64,000 nt of DNA from Bacteroidia bacterium (GCA_030432655.1 JAUILA010000013.1:62001-126000); one strand, 5' to 3'. Positions 51,355 to 61,046 are shown, counted from the first letter of the stretch. Numbers and translations are program-made. Notes: a model not told the origin generated them from the sequence alone.

Positions 51355-52851
51355 ATGAGCAAGCTTAAGAGCCTGGCCTCACAGACGGCCGTTTACGGGG
51401 TGAGCAGTATCCTCGGGAGAATGCTCAATTACGCGCTTGTCCCCCTTCATACCTATTACTTTCAGGATACCGAATCGCTCGGAATTGTCAACATTTACTA
51501 CGGGGTCGTAGCTATGCTGCTTGCTGTGTTTACTTTTGGCATGGAAACTACGTTTTTCCGCTTCGCCAATAAGGGTGACAAGGCGGAAGTATTCGGTTCG
51601 ACCAGAACTGCGGTTTTATTTATCAGTACCCTGATCACCGTCCCCATATTCCTGTTTGCCCCTCAGATCGCAGCAATCGCAGGCTATCAGGGCACCGAAT
51701 TATTCATCCGCTGGCTGATCATCACCCTGTGGCTTGATGCGTTTATGGCGATTCCGTTTGCCCTGATGAGGTTCGAAAACCAGGCGCGCTTTTTTGCCAC
51801 CGCAAAGGTGATCCACATTTTTATCAGTGTCGGGATGCAGGTCTTTGTTTTCCTGGTCGTCCCCTGGCTCAGGGATAGCGGATATGAGGTGGGCTGGGTT
51901 CCGGATCTGGGTATTGGCTATATCTTCCTCGCCAACCTGGTGGCCAATGTGATCCTGTTTTTAATTATCAGAAAGTGGGTATTCAGGTACCCTCTTCGCT
52001 GGCCCGGCTGGCAGGCATTCAGCCCGTTGCTGGCTTATGCTGTTCCCATCATGCTTACCGGGTTTGCCGGTATGATAAATGAGCAGGTTGATACCGTTAT
52101 GATAAAAGGATTTCTTCCGGATGGGTTTTACGGCAGCAGTGAGGCACTTGAGAATCCTACGGCGGCGGCAGGTGTTTATAAACAGACCTTTAAGCTTAGT
52201 GTGATTATTATGCTTGGTATCCAGGCATTCAGGTACGCAGGCGAGCCATTCTTCTTCAGCCAGGCGAAGGATAAGAACGCACCCGAATTGTTTGCCCGGG
52301 TCATGCATTACTTTACCATTGTGTGCCTGTTGATCCTTGTTCTGGTATCGGTTAATGTGGACCTGATCGCACAGATCTTTTTGCGGCGTGAAAGTTACCG
52401 GGTTGCTCTTTACATAGTTCCTATTCTGCTCACCGGAAAATTATTTTATGGAATTTACATGAACCTTAGTATCTGGTTCAAACTGACCGACAAGACCATT
52501 TATGGCATGTATTTCAGCCTGCTGGGCGCAGGGATCACTATACTGGGCAATTTTCTGCTGATCCCCGTGATCGGATTTGTGGGAAGTGCCTGGACCTCCG
52601 TAGCCTGCTACCTCGTCATGGCAATTGTCTGCTACTATTATGGCCAGAAATATTATCCCATACCCTATAAGTTCATTGCGCTGAGTGGCTATTTTCTCAT
52701 AAGCATTCTCCTGATCCTTCTTTCAGAGAATTTCCACTACCAGGATTTCTGGATGGATGCCGCGCTGCGCATTCTGATCTCCGTTATTTTGGTGGTACTT
52801 CTCTTCTTCAGGGAACGAAAGAAACTCCGAAAATCTGGTATAAAGGTTTAA
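51355..52851 (+). CDS. Oligosaccharide flippase (Wzx/PST family)
   Basis: Inner-membrane flippase of the MOP superfamily (polysaccharide transporter group), moving lipid-linked glycans. The 498-residue protein has about 14 hydrophobic helices and begins with the family-like LKSLASQTAVYGVSSILGRMLNYALVPL. A long charged loop is absent, as usual. It lies 12 bp after the crotonase gene, with which it probably shares a transcript, and is followed by a 121-bp gap with a promoter. Confidence 0.85.
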   Translation: MSKLKSLASQTAVYGVSSILGRMLNYALVPLHTYYFQDTESLGIVNIYYGVVAMLLAVFTFGMETTFFRFANKGDKAEVFGSTRTAVLFISTLITVPIFLFAPQIAAIAGYQGTELFIRWLIITLWLDAFMAIPFALMRFENQARFFATAKVIHIFISVGMQVFVFLVVPWLRDSGYEVGWVPDLGIGYIFLANLVANVILFLIIRKWVFRYPLRWPGWQAFSPLLAYAVPIMLTGFAGMINEQVDTVMIKGFLPDGFYGSSEALENPTAAAGVYKQTFKLSVIIMLGIQAFRYAGEPFFFSQAKDKNAPELFARVMHYFTIVCLLILVLVSVNVDLIAQIFLRRESYRVALYIVPILLTGKLFYGIYMNLSIWFKLTDKTIYGMYFSLLGAGITILGNFLLIPVIGFVGSAWTSVACYLVMAIVCYYYGQKYYPIPYKFIALSGYFLISILLILLSENFHYQDFWMDAALRILISVILVVLLFFRERKKLRKSGIKV

Positions 52852-52901
52852 ATTTTCACCTAATCCTGTCATAAATATGAAATTAACGCGCTTCTTCAAA
52901 C

Positions 52902-52929
52902 TTGATTTTTGGAATTTGCGTTACCTTTG
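52902..52929 (+). promoter_or_regulatory. Promoter for the TPR-DUF4292-EnvC operon
   Basis: TTG (52902-52904) and an exact TAnnTTTG match, TACCTTTG (52922-52929), are 17 bp apart. Transcription would start near 52934, about 40 bp before the ATG at 52973. This is among the best promoter matches in the window. Confidence 0.6.
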
Positions 52930-52972
52930 ATAAACTGTTTTCTTTGCGCAACGCCTATTCTGCGGTAATTTA

Positions 52973-54700
52973 ATGTCTATGTTCAGACGCCTTACTTTTT
53001 TACTATTCGTCTTCCTGATGCTCGGGGCAACGGTATCCGTGCATGCTCAAAAAAAGAAGAACGAGAAAGATACAGCCCAGATCAGGCGTGAATCCGAATT
53101 TTATTTCACCGAAGGAGAAAAATTCTACATCCTCGAAGATTACGCCAAGGCACTGGTCCTTTTTAAAAAAGCCGCCGAAGTCGACCGTCTTAATGCAGCC
53201 GCCCATTTTAAAATCTCCCAGGTTTACGAAAACATGGGCGACCTGGTGAATGCCCTTGAAAACAGCATCATCGCAACCGACCTGCAGCCGGAAAACAAAT
53301 ACTACCAGGCTCAGAAAGCCAGCATGTTTGCCCGACTGAACGAATTTGAAAAGGCCGCTGAGATTTATCGTTACATGATCGATAACCTTGAAAATACCGA
53401 GGAATATTTATTCGAGCTCGCGGCCATTTACCTTTATCAGCAGGAATACGATAAAGCCATCGCTGCATACGACGAAATTGAAAAGGCATATGGCATCAGC
53501 GAGGAAATTGTGGTCCAGAAACAAACTGTCTACCTCGAACAGAAAAAAGTGGATGAAGCAATCCGTGAGGGGGAACGCCTGATCGAGGAATTTCCGGGTG
53601 ATGAACGTTTTATCCTGCGCCAGATGGAACTGCTGACCGATAATGGCCGGGAGAAAGACGCCGAAGCAATAGCAGCCGAATACCTGGCGGAATACGATAA
53701 CGGGGGTACAGTGCGGCTTGCTCTTTCCCGAATGCAAATGGAAGAGGATGGTGAAGAGGATTCGGAAGGCATGCAAAATATGGAGCGCGCCTTCAGCGAT
53801 CCGGATGTGGACGTATCCACCAAAGTGGCCATGCTGGCGGAATACCGGCAGAATGTCTCAGCAGAAGAACTGGAAGGGAACGGGGTGAAACTCGCAGCTT
53901 TGCTTACTAGCGTGCACCCTTCATCCGGGGCGGCATGGTCTGTTCAGGGTGATGTTTACCAGTCAGTAGGAAATAAAAAGAAAGCCAAGGATGCCTACCT
54001 CAAGGCCCTCCAGTACGAGCCGGGGAATCTTCAGCTCTGGCAAAACAGTCTCCAGCTGCTCACCGAACTGAATAATACGGACAGTGTACTGCTAATTGCC
54101 GAAAAAGCACTGGAAGTGTATCCCAACCAGGCGGTCATCTACTATTACAATGGAATGGCGCTCATAAGTAAGCGTCAGTACGAAGAAGCTTCTTATGTAC
54201 TTGAGCAGGGCAAGCGGTTATCCGGTTCGAATCTGCAGCTTGTATCGATTTTCAATGCACTGCTCGGGGAAGCCTATAACGGCACCGGGGATTATGACGC
54301 TTCCGACAGGGTATATGAAGCTGCGCTTGATTATGACCCGGAGAATTATTCTGTCATGAATAATTACAGCTATTACCTGGCAATCCGTGAGGATAAACTG
54401 GCCAGGGCTGAAGAGTTATCAGCCCGGGTTGTAAAGGAATACCCCGATAATGTCCAGTATCTGGATACGTATGCCTGGGTGCTCTTTGCACAAAAGAAAT
54501 ACAGGGAAGCAGCAAAAGTGATGGAGAAAGCATTAAAATCTGAAAATGTTTCCGCCACACATTATGAGCATTATGGAGATATTTTATTTAAATTGGGCGA
54601 AGTGGATCAGGCTGTAAATCAATGGAAAAGAGCGCTGGAGCTTGCGCCTGGATCAAAAGATATCGAACGAAAAATTGCCGAAAAGACCCTTTATGAATAA
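52973..54700 (+). CDS. Exported tetratricopeptide-repeat protein
   Basis: A 575-residue protein with signal peptide (MFRRLTFLLFVFLMLGATVSVHAQ; a start 6 bp later is equally plausible) followed by about 10-12 TPR-type helical pairs (FTEGEKFYILEDYAKALVLFKKAAE, AHFKISQVYENMGDLVNALENSI, VYQSVGNKKKAKDAYLKAL). It is probably periplasmic and serves as a scaffold for envelope assembly. The DUF4292 gene begins 8 bp before its stop codon. This TPR-DUF4292-M23 order is a common Bacteroidota core neighbourhood. No catalytic motif. Confidence 0.85.
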   Translation: MSMFRRLTFLLFVFLMLGATVSVHAQKKKNEKDTAQIRRESEFYFTEGEKFYILEDYAKALVLFKKAAEVDRLNAAAHFKISQVYENMGDLVNALENSIIATDLQPENKYYQAQKASMFARLNEFEKAAEIYRYMIDNLENTEEYLFELAAIYLYQQEYDKAIAAYDEIEKAYGISEEIVVQKQTVYLEQKKVDEAIREGERLIEEFPGDERFILRQMELLTDNGREKDAEAIAAEYLAEYDNGGTVRLALSRMQMEEDGEEDSEGMQNMERAFSDPDVDVSTKVAMLAEYRQNVSAEELEGNGVKLAALLTSVHPSSGAAWSVQGDVYQSVGNKKKAKDAYLKALQYEPGNLQLWQNSLQLLTELNNTDSVLLIAEKALEVYPNQAVIYYYNGMALISKRQYEEASYVLEQGKRLSGSNLQLVSIFNALLGEAYNGTGDYDASDRVYEAALDYDPENYSVMNNYSYYLAIREDKLARAEELSARVVKEYPDNVQYLDTYAWVLFAQKKYREAAKVMEKALKSENVSATHYEHYGDILFKLGEVDQAVNQWKRALELAPGSKDIERKIAEKTLYE

Positions 54701-55445
54701 GAATCTGCTGCTCCTTTTCATTTTTCCCCTCATTCTTTTCTCATGCAGCCAGAAAACATCCGGCATTACATGGAATTTTTCAGATAAAAACAAACTTGAC
54801 ATCCAGGAAGCAAGTTTTGAATATTTCTCCGGGAAAGCCAAAATAAATTACAAGGACGACAAGTTAGATATAAAAGCCCGGGCGAATGTCCGGATGCGTA
54901 AAGACAGTCTGATCTGGATATCATTCTCCAGTGTGGGTATCCAGGGAGCAAGGTGCCTGATTAATAAGGATTCCATTACCATAATGAACCTGGTTAAGAA
55001 GGAATATTATGTATTCAATTACGATTCACTTAGTGAACAGTTTAACTTCGATGTAAATTATGAAATCATCCAGGCCGCCGCACTGGGCAATTTGATTATT
55101 GACCGCGGAAGGAAAGATGAAGTGGAACGTGAGGAAAGTGTGTATGTGCTGAAACAAAAGTCCGGAAATGTGGCCGTTAGTAATTTTGTTAATCCCAAGA
55201 CTATGAAGATAGAACGGGTGGAAATGCTGGAGAATCCGTCAAAAAATACAGCGGTAATCCGGTATTATGATTTTCAGATGGTGGAAGAAACCGCCTTTCC
55301 GTTTTCAGCGATCCTGTCCATTTTTTATACAGAAGGAGCGAAAAAGCTGAACACGGTAATCGAGATGGAATACAACAAAGCAGAAATTGAGGATAAGGAA
55401 CTAAAATTCCCATTCAACATACCAAAAAAATATGTACGTAAATAA
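54693..55445 (+). CDS. DUF4292 lipoprotein
   Basis: A 250-residue lipoprotein with lipobox ILFSC (C18) and a beta-rich body typical of DUF4292: FSGKAKINYKDDKLDIKARANVRMRKDSLIWISFSS, IMNLVKKEYYVFNYDSL, then a strand-rich C-terminal half. The family has a LolA/LolB-like fold and may handle lipids or lipoproteins; its role is unproved. The start at 54693 overlaps the TPR gene stop by 8 bp, while the next gene's start (55432) overlaps its stop by 14 bp. The three genes are translationally coupled. Confidence 0.87.
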   Translation: MNKNLLLLFIFPLILFSCSQKTSGITWNFSDKNKLDIQEASFEYFSGKAKINYKDDKLDIKARANVRMRKDSLIWISFSSVGIQGARCLINKDSITIMNLVKKEYYVFNYDSLSEQFNFDVNYEIIQAAALGNLIIDRGRKDEVEREESVYVLKQKSGNVAVSNFVNPKTMKIERVEMLENPSKNTAVIRYYDFQMVEETAFPFSAILSIFYTEGAKKLNTVIEMEYNKAEIEDKELKFPFNIPKKYVRK

Positions 55446-56625
55446 GAGACTCTGCGGAGCATTTTTACTCTTATTTGTCATAGCCGGAACATTCTCCTAC
55501 GGACAAAAATCCAGGGAACAACTGGAAAAGGAAAAGCAGGCCAACCTGAAAAAGATCGAACAGGCCGAAAAGATCCTGGCAGAGACAGCGGGTAAAAGGC
55601 AAAATTCCATCGGAAGGCTGAACGCCCTGAATCAGCGAATATCGGCCCAGGAAGACCTGATCCAGGGAATAAGGAATGAGATCGGCCTGCTCAATGAAGA
55701 AATTGAGGAAAACAATGACATTATTGAGTCCCTCGAAGGAGATATTGCCAGCCTGAAGGATGAATACGCAGCCATGATCTATGCCACCCATAAGTCAAAC
55801 CAGGGCTTCAACAAACTTACCTTTCTCTTCTCTGCCAGCTCATTTAACCAATTCCTGATGCGCTTGCAGTACATGGAGCAATACGGTGAGGTGCGTAAGA
55901 AACAAACTGAACAGATTCAGCGGGTTCAGGAAACACTGGCCGGGCAGGTCGTGGTGATCGAGAGCAAAATGTCAGAAAAAAATATGCTGCTTGGTGACCA
56001 GCTGGCGGAAAACCGCCGCCTCGCGGATCTTAAGGGAAATCAGAACCAGATGGTAACTACCCTACAACGGCGTGAGAAAGAGATCAAAAAGGAACTCGAA
56101 AACTCAAAAAATGCGGTCGCCAGGCTTGATAACATGATCAACGAGATCATACGTGAAGAAATGGAGCGGGCACGCCGGGCAGAATCCGCCAATTCTGAGG
56201 CAACTGCCAGGCTCTCCAGTGACTTCGCTTCGAATAAAACAAAATTGCCCTGGCCGGTATCAGGCTTCGTCGTTCAGAAATTCGGCAAACAGCAGCATCC
56301 TGTGTTTAAAAATGTGGTGATTGACAGTCATTCCATTACCATTCAGACCCGTCAGTCAGAAAAAGTCAAAACCATCTTTACCGGTGAAATAACCCGCGTG
56401 GCCTTCGTACCACTGGTTGGTAATACGGTAATTATTAATCATGGGGATTATTTCAGCGTATACGCGGGACTAAAGGAGGTTTACGTGAAATCAGGACAAA
56501 AGGTGACTACCAATCAGGAAATCGGCAGTATCCTTACCAATAAAGAAGGTGTCTCCGAATTGAAATTTGAAATCCGGAAAAGTGCCAATGCCCTCGATCC
56601 GCAACAATGGCTGAGAAATAATTAA
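55432..56625 (+). CDS. EnvC-like protein with degenerate LytM (M23) domain
   Basis: A 397-residue periplasmic protein: signal peptide (to about FSYGQ), a long coiled-coil region (about 25-255; KEKQANLKKIEQAEKILAE, GRLNALNQRISAQEDLI, IEENNDIIESLEGD), then a LytM/M23 domain (about 275-397). The zinc ligands of active M23 peptidases are missing: the HxxxD and HxH positions read as non-His residues, the last as SELKFEIRK where HLHFEIR would be expected. So it is likely an activator of amidases, as E. coli EnvC is. It overlaps DUF4292 by 14 bp. tatA follows 93 bp later. Confidence 0.87.
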   Translation: MYVNKRLCGAFLLLFVIAGTFSYGQKSREQLEKEKQANLKKIEQAEKILAETAGKRQNSIGRLNALNQRISAQEDLIQGIRNEIGLLNEEIEENNDIIESLEGDIASLKDEYAAMIYATHKSNQGFNKLTFLFSASSFNQFLMRLQYMEQYGEVRKKQTEQIQRVQETLAGQVVVIESKMSEKNMLLGDQLAENRRLADLKGNQNQMVTTLQRREKEIKKELENSKNAVARLDNMINEIIREEMERARRAESANSEATARLSSDFASNKTKLPWPVSGFVVQKFGKQQHPVFKNVVIDSHSITIQTRQSEKVKTIFTGEITRVAFVPLVGNTVIINHGDYFSVYAGLKEVYVKSGQKVTTNQEIGSILTNKEGVSELKFEIRKSANALDPQQWLRNN

Positions 56626-56697
56626 AAAAAGAAATAAAAGTAAATCTGAACGTGAATTTGCTTTTTTTCGTTGCCATTTAAATAGCTATCTTTACAA

Positions 56698-56712
56698 TTC
56701 GTTCTAAACGAA
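56698..56712. other. Short inverted repeat before tatA
   Basis: TTCGTT (56698-56703) and AACGAA (56707-56712) form a perfect 6-bp dyad with a 3-nt loop, ending 6 bp before the tatA ATG. It could pair as an mRNA hairpin over the ribosome binding region and reduce initiation. Confidence 0.3.
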
Positions 56713-56718
56713 ATTATC

Positions 56719-56928
56719 ATGAATACATTATTTGCTTTTTTTGGTGGAGGATTAGGAGGTCAGGAAATTCTTCTGATCCTGATGGTAATACTGATATTCT
56801 TTGGAGCAAAGAAAATTCCTGAACTGGCCCGTGGACTTGGCAAAGGAATCCGCGAGTTCAAGGATGCCACCAAAGAAATTAAAAATGACATCGAAGAATC
56901 TGCCAAGATAGAAGAAGAGAAACGATAA
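56719..56928 (+). CDS. tatA: Twin-arginine translocase TatA/E subunit
   Basis: A 69-residue pore-forming component of the Tat system that exports folded proteins. N-terminal single helix ([23 protein letters not shown]), the hinge motif [21 protein letters not shown] and a charged tail with a C-terminal Glu/Lys cluster are all typical. tatC is not in this window. gatA starts 6 bp later at a TTG, so they may be co-translated. TATCTTTA at 56687-56694 is a weak -7 element. Confidence 0.93.
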   Translation: MNTLFAFFGGGLGGQEILLILMVILIFFGAKKIPELARGLGKGIREFKDATKEIKNDIEESAKIEEEKR

Positions 56929-56934
56929 GCACGG

Positions 56935-58365
56935 TTGAAGCCATACCTCTCCTTATCCAGCATTCAAAATGACCTGAATGAAGGGCGCATTACATGCGTT
57001 GGTCTGACCAATCATTACCTTAAGAACATCGATGAAAAAAAGCACCTCAACGCATTTGTGGAGGTGTACCGCGAGGAAGCGCTTGCCAAAGCGGCTGAAG
57101 TGGATGCCCGTATATCAGATGGTACCGCAGGCAGACTTGCGGGAATGGTCATCGGATTGAAAGATGTCCTTTCCCATAAGGACCACGGCCTGCAGGGGGC
57201 CAGTAAAATTCTCGATACATTTCAGGCACAATTTAACGCAACAGCTGTTCAGCGGTTACTTGATGAAGACGCCATCGTAATCGGCCGGAACAACTGTGAC
57301 GAATTCGCCATGGGATCCTCCAACGAAAACTCTGCATTCGGCCCCGTCCTGAACGATGCCGATAATCAGCGGGTACCGGGTGGCTCCTCAGGGGGTTCTG
57401 CCGTCGCAGTTCAGGCAGATATGTGCCTGGTCTCACTGGGATCAGACACCGGAGGCTCAGTAAGACAACCTGCAGCCTTTTGTGGCATTCTCGGGCTTAA
57501 GCCTACCTACTCAAGGATCAGCCGGCACGGACTGATTGCTTATGGATCCTCATTTGATTGTATAGGAATATTCTCCAAAACGGTCGAAGACATGGCCCTG
57601 GTACTTGAAATAGCGGCAGGACCCGATGAATTCGACAGTACAGTATCTGCCTCACCTGTTCCATCCTATTCAGGAAGCCTTGAAAAATTAAAGGGAAAAA
57701 AATACAGGATTGCCTGTATCCGGGAAACCATCCACACTGACGGTTTACAGGAAGAAATTCGTGAAGCGACACGTAATACCATAGAAAATCTGAAAAAAAA
57801 TGGTCATGAAGTACATGAAGTTGACTTCCCGCTTCTTGAATATCTCCTTCCAACCTATTATATTTTAACTACCGCTGAAGCAAGTTCCAATTTATCAAGG
57901 TATGACGGCGTAAAATACGGTTACCGTTCGCCTGATTCCGGAACGTTGGAAACGATGTATAAAAATACCCGTACAGAAGGTTTCGGCGAAGAGGTGAAGC
58001 GACGAATAATGCTGGGAACCTTTGTTTTGAGCGCTAGTTACTACGACGCGTACTATACCAAAGCACAGAAAGCCCGCCGTATTATCAGGGACAGGACTAA
58101 AAAAATCCTTGAGGAATATGATTTTATCGTTTTGCCCGTTACCCCTACTACCGCATTCCAACTGGGAGCGCATAGTGCGGATCCCGTAGAAATGTACCTC
58201 GCCGATCTGTTTACAGTACAGGCGAATGTTACAGGGCTGCCGGCGGTGTCAATTCCGAACGGATCGGACAGGGAAGGGTTGCCAATTGGCTTTCAGGTGA
58301 TTGCCAATGACTTTGAGGAAGAGCGTCTGCTGGCGTTCTCAAAAGAAATTATGGAGCTAGAATGA
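56935..58365 (+). CDS. gatA: Asp/Glu-tRNA amidotransferase subunit A
   Basis: Glutaminase/amidase subunit of GatCAB. The Ser-cisSer-Lys triad is present with the standard spacing: K76, S151, S175 (in IGLKDVLSHK, PGGSSGGSAVAV and SDTGGSVRQPAAFCG). The 476-residue length is normal. The start codon is a TTG at 56935, 6 bp after tatA; the N-terminus (KPYLSLSSIQNDLNEGRIT) matches the family so this start is right. gatC is far away at 26225, which is not unusual in this phylum. The MltD-like gene overlaps by 4 bp. Confidence 0.95.
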   Translation: MKPYLSLSSIQNDLNEGRITCVGLTNHYLKNIDEKKHLNAFVEVYREEALAKAAEVDARISDGTAGRLAGMVIGLKDVLSHKDHGLQGASKILDTFQAQFNATAVQRLLDEDAIVIGRNNCDEFAMGSSNENSAFGPVLNDADNQRVPGGSSGGSAVAVQADMCLVSLGSDTGGSVRQPAAFCGILGLKPTYSRISRHGLIAYGSSFDCIGIFSKTVEDMALVLEIAAGPDEFDSTVSASPVPSYSGSLEKLKGKKYRIACIRETIHTDGLQEEIREATRNTIENLKKNGHEVHEVDFPLLEYLLPTYYILTTAEASSNLSRYDGVKYGYRSPDSGTLETMYKNTRTEGFGEEVKRRIMLGTFVLSASYYDAYYTKAQKARRIIRDRTKKILEEYDFIVLPVTPTTAFQLGAHSADPVEMYLADLFTVQANVTGLPAVSIPNGSDREGLPIGFQVIANDFEEERLLAFSKEIMELE

Positions 58366-59720
58366 GGATAATACTTACATCCGTATTTATACTGACCGTT
58401 TTAACGGGCTATACCCAGGAAACACCTGAGGAAGATATTTTCTATCCCGCTTCCGATCTTGAGTATATACCTGCGGAGGATGATTATGACCTCATAGAAG
58501 ACCGCCTGAGCTGTATTGAGAATGAAATTCCACTGAACTACCATGAACGCGTTCATGCATTCGTAAACTACTTCGCCGTTAAGGACAGGGAATATACCCG
58601 CCTGATGATCCAGCGGAAAAATCTTTACTTTCCCCTGTTTGAAAAATACCTGGCAAAATACGGGCTGCCGGACGAACTGAAATATTTATCAATCGTCGAG
58701 TCAGGCCTCAATCCGAAGGCGGTTTCCTCCGCAAGAGCAGTAGGATTATGGCAGTTCATGTCCTATACAGGCCGGCATTACGGGCTGAATAATGACTGGT
58801 TCATTGACGATCGTATGGATCCTGATAAGGCAACCGAAGCAGCATGTAAATACCTGAAACAGTTATACGGCATGTTTGGTGATTGGGAATTTGCCATTTC
58901 TGCCTACAACACGGGCCCGGGTAATGTGCGGAAAGCCATCCGGCGGTCCGGGTACAAAAAGACCTTCTGGGAAGTTTATCCCTACCTCTATCGCGAGACG
59001 CGGTCCTATCTTCCGCAATTTGTTGCCATTATGTACGTGCTGAACTATGCGGATGAATTGAATTTCCAGGTAGATAACATGGAATATGCCGTTGCTTCAG
59101 ATACGATTCTCGTAAAGGATTACGTACACCTGGAAACGCTTGCCGGTCAGCTGAACCTCTGCCTCGATGATATAAAAAATCTCAATCCGAGCCTTCGCTA
59201 CGATATGGTTCCTGAGACCACTAACGGATACCTGCTCAAAATACCTGCTGATGCCAGGGAGCTACTCGATGCCAACCGGCTGGCCATTCTTGACTCTGCC
59301 GCGAAAGTAGGAAAAGAAGAGCTGGAAAAAATGGCTAAAAACGCCCCTGGAAGCACTTATGGACGGGATAAAGTCGTGTACAGGGTAAGAAGCGGAGATG
59401 TGCTTGGAAAAATCGCCGAACGTTATCACGTACGGATTAGCGACCTCCGGAAGTGGAATAACATTCGCGGATCCATGATCCGGGTCGGCCAAAGCCTTAC
59501 TATATATGTGAATGGCGGAGCGCCTTCACAGCCTGTTGCCAGTAAACCGGTAATTAAAACCGCTGCCAACGGAAATAAAATGTATGTTGTACAGCCAGGA
59601 GATACCTTGTGGGACATTTCGCGCAAGCTTTCCGGAGTCAGCATAGAAGAGATCAAAAAGCTGAATTCACTCACTTCCAATAACATCAAGCCCGGTCAGG
59701 AGCTGATCATTGGAAAATGA
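58362..59720 (+). CDS. LysM lytic transglycosylase, MltD-like
   Basis: Peptidoglycan-cleaving enzyme of 452 residues with signal peptide (to about GYTQ). The SLT family domain (about 95-255) has the catalytic Glu in LSIVESGLNPKAVSSARAVGLWQFM and later AYNTGPGNV. Two LysM domains lie at the C-terminus (YRVRSGDVLGKIAERYHVRIS around 344-386 and YVVQPGDTLWDISRKLS around 408-451), which bind glycan. It overlaps gatA by 4 bp (ATGA). The linker between LysM domains is short and Pro/Val-rich. Likely role: wall turnover in the periplasm. Confidence 0.93.
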   Translation: MRIILTSVFILTVLTGYTQETPEEDIFYPASDLEYIPAEDDYDLIEDRLSCIENEIPLNYHERVHAFVNYFAVKDREYTRLMIQRKNLYFPLFEKYLAKYGLPDELKYLSIVESGLNPKAVSSARAVGLWQFMSYTGRHYGLNNDWFIDDRMDPDKATEAACKYLKQLYGMFGDWEFAISAYNTGPGNVRKAIRRSGYKKTFWEVYPYLYRETRSYLPQFVAIMYVLNYADELNFQVDNMEYAVASDTILVKDYVHLETLAGQLNLCLDDIKNLNPSLRYDMVPETTNGYLLKIPADARELLDANRLAILDSAAKVGKEELEKMAKNAPGSTYGRDKVVYRVRSGDVLGKIAERYHVRISDLRKWNNIRGSMIRVGQSLTIYVNGGAPSQPVASKPVIKTAANGNKMYVVQPGDTLWDISRKLSGVSIEEIKKLNSLTSNNIKPGQELIIGK

Positions 59721-59758
59721 GCGAACAATCCATAATTTTACCGGGTTAATAAGTGAAG

Positions 59759-59783
59759 ATCAGCCGTGACGAAAATGGCTGAT
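59759..59783 (+). other. Stem-loop in leader of DUF4837 gene
   Basis: ATCAGCC (59759-59765) pairs with GGCTGAT (59777-59783) around an 11-nt loop, with an outer AAGT/ACTT extension possible. It lies 30 bp before the DUF4837 start and lacks a T-run, so it is more likely a leader structure than a terminator. Confidence 0.35.
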
Positions 59784-59812
59784 ACGACTTATGTCTGGTA
59801 AACGGATCATAC

Positions 59813-60946
59813 ATGAAAATTAAATCACTGCTTTCCTCCCTCGTATTAATCCTGCTCATATTCTCCTGTTCGTCGGACGGGAAAAAAAGTGACGGACTAC
59901 TTCCCCCTGCCAGTGGCAGTCCGGGTGAAATGATCGTGGTCATGGATTCTGCGCAATGGAAGAATGTGCTGGGACGTGAAGTACGTGAAACATTCCAGGC
60001 TGAAGTACAGGGTCTCCCGCGTGAAGAGCGTATGTTCAAAATTAACCAGGTCAATCCCGCCAGGATGAGTAATCTTCTCCGGCAGGTCCGTAACCTGGTG
60101 TTTGTGGTTACCCTTGATGATAATTCACCGGGATCCAGGCGAATCAGAAATTACTTCACGAAAGAATCCCTGGACAAAATCCGGCAGGATGACGACCTGT
60201 TCGTTTATACTTCGGAAAATGAGTTTGCCAAGGGCCAGCAGGTTATGTACCTGTTTGGCAAGACTGAAAGCCAGCTGATCAGGCATATCCGTGATAACAG
60301 GACAGCGCTTCAGAACTTCTTTAACAATGCCGAATTCAGCCGTCTCCAGAGCAATATCTTTAAAGGGAAAAAACCAACCGGGCTTACCGAGGTACTTGAG
60401 AAGGAACACGACTGCACCATGAAATTACCATTCGGTTATCAACTGGTGGTCAATGAAGATAATGGTTCGTCAGGATTTGTCTGGTTCAGGCAAATGAATG
60501 ATGACAACGACAAGAACATTTATATCACTTATCGTCCGTACAGGAGTGAAAAGATGTTTGATAAGGACAACCTGATCTCTCTGCGCGACTCCATCGCGAA
60601 GAACCAGCTCTTTGGTGACCCGGATAAACCGGAAACGAGCTATGTGCTGACCGAAACCGCAGTTCCGTTTATACCCGTTCAGGTGCAACAACTTACCTTC
60701 AAGGACATGTACGCCAAAAAGATGAAAGGTCTCTGGAAAACGAGGAATAATTCTATGGGCGGACCTTTTGTCAGCTACGGGATGGTAGACGAGGAGCTTA
60801 ACCGCTTTTACTACATAGAAGGGTTTGTATACAGCCCCGGGGAAAACCAGCGTGAATACATGCGCGAATTTGATGTGATCCTTCACTCATTCAATACCCT
60901 GACCGCGAGTGCCTCGGACGAGGAAGAAGCCTCTGCAGGCGAATAA
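59813..60946 (+). CDS. DUF4837 lipoprotein
   Basis: A 377-residue lipoprotein with lipobox IFSC (C19) and Ser/Gly/Lys linker. The body shows the DUF4837 pattern: GSPGEMIVVMDSAQWKNVLG, GLPREERMFKINQVNP, NLVFVVTLDD, and the C-terminal MGGPFVSYGMVDEELNRFYYIEGFVY. The family is Bacteroidota-specific and of unknown function. It sits between the lytic transglycosylase and malic enzyme in a conserved core neighbourhood. A stem-loop at 59759-59783 lies in the 92-bp leader region. Confidence 0.85.
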   Translation: MKIKSLLSSLVLILLIFSCSSDGKKSDGLLPPASGSPGEMIVVMDSAQWKNVLGREVRETFQAEVQGLPREERMFKINQVNPARMSNLLRQVRNLVFVVTLDDNSPGSRRIRNYFTKESLDKIRQDDDLFVYTSENEFAKGQQVMYLFGKTESQLIRHIRDNRTALQNFFNNAEFSRLQSNIFKGKKPTGLTEVLEKEHDCTMKLPFGYQLVVNEDNGSSGFVWFRQMNDDNDKNIYITYRPYRSEKMFDKDNLISLRDSIAKNQLFGDPDKPETSYVLTETAVPFIPVQVQQLTFKDMYAKKMKGLWKTRNNSMGGPFVSYGMVDEELNRFYYIEGFVYSPGENQREYMREFDVILHSFNTLTASASDEEEASAGE

Positions 60947-61005
60947 ATCGCAAATTTTTATAAATGCAGGAGTATCCTGATTAGGTCAGGGAGGGATAGA
61001 TTTTG

Positions 61006-61013
61006 TATCTTCG
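61006..61013 (+). promoter_or_regulatory. Weak -7 element upstream of maeB
   Basis: TATCTTCG (61006-61013) differs from TAnnTTTG by one base. It predicts a start near 61018 and a leader of about 29 nt. No clear TTG -33 box is present at the right distance. Confidence 0.35.
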
Positions 61014-61046
61014 GGTAATCATTTTTTAATATACTAACACAATCAC

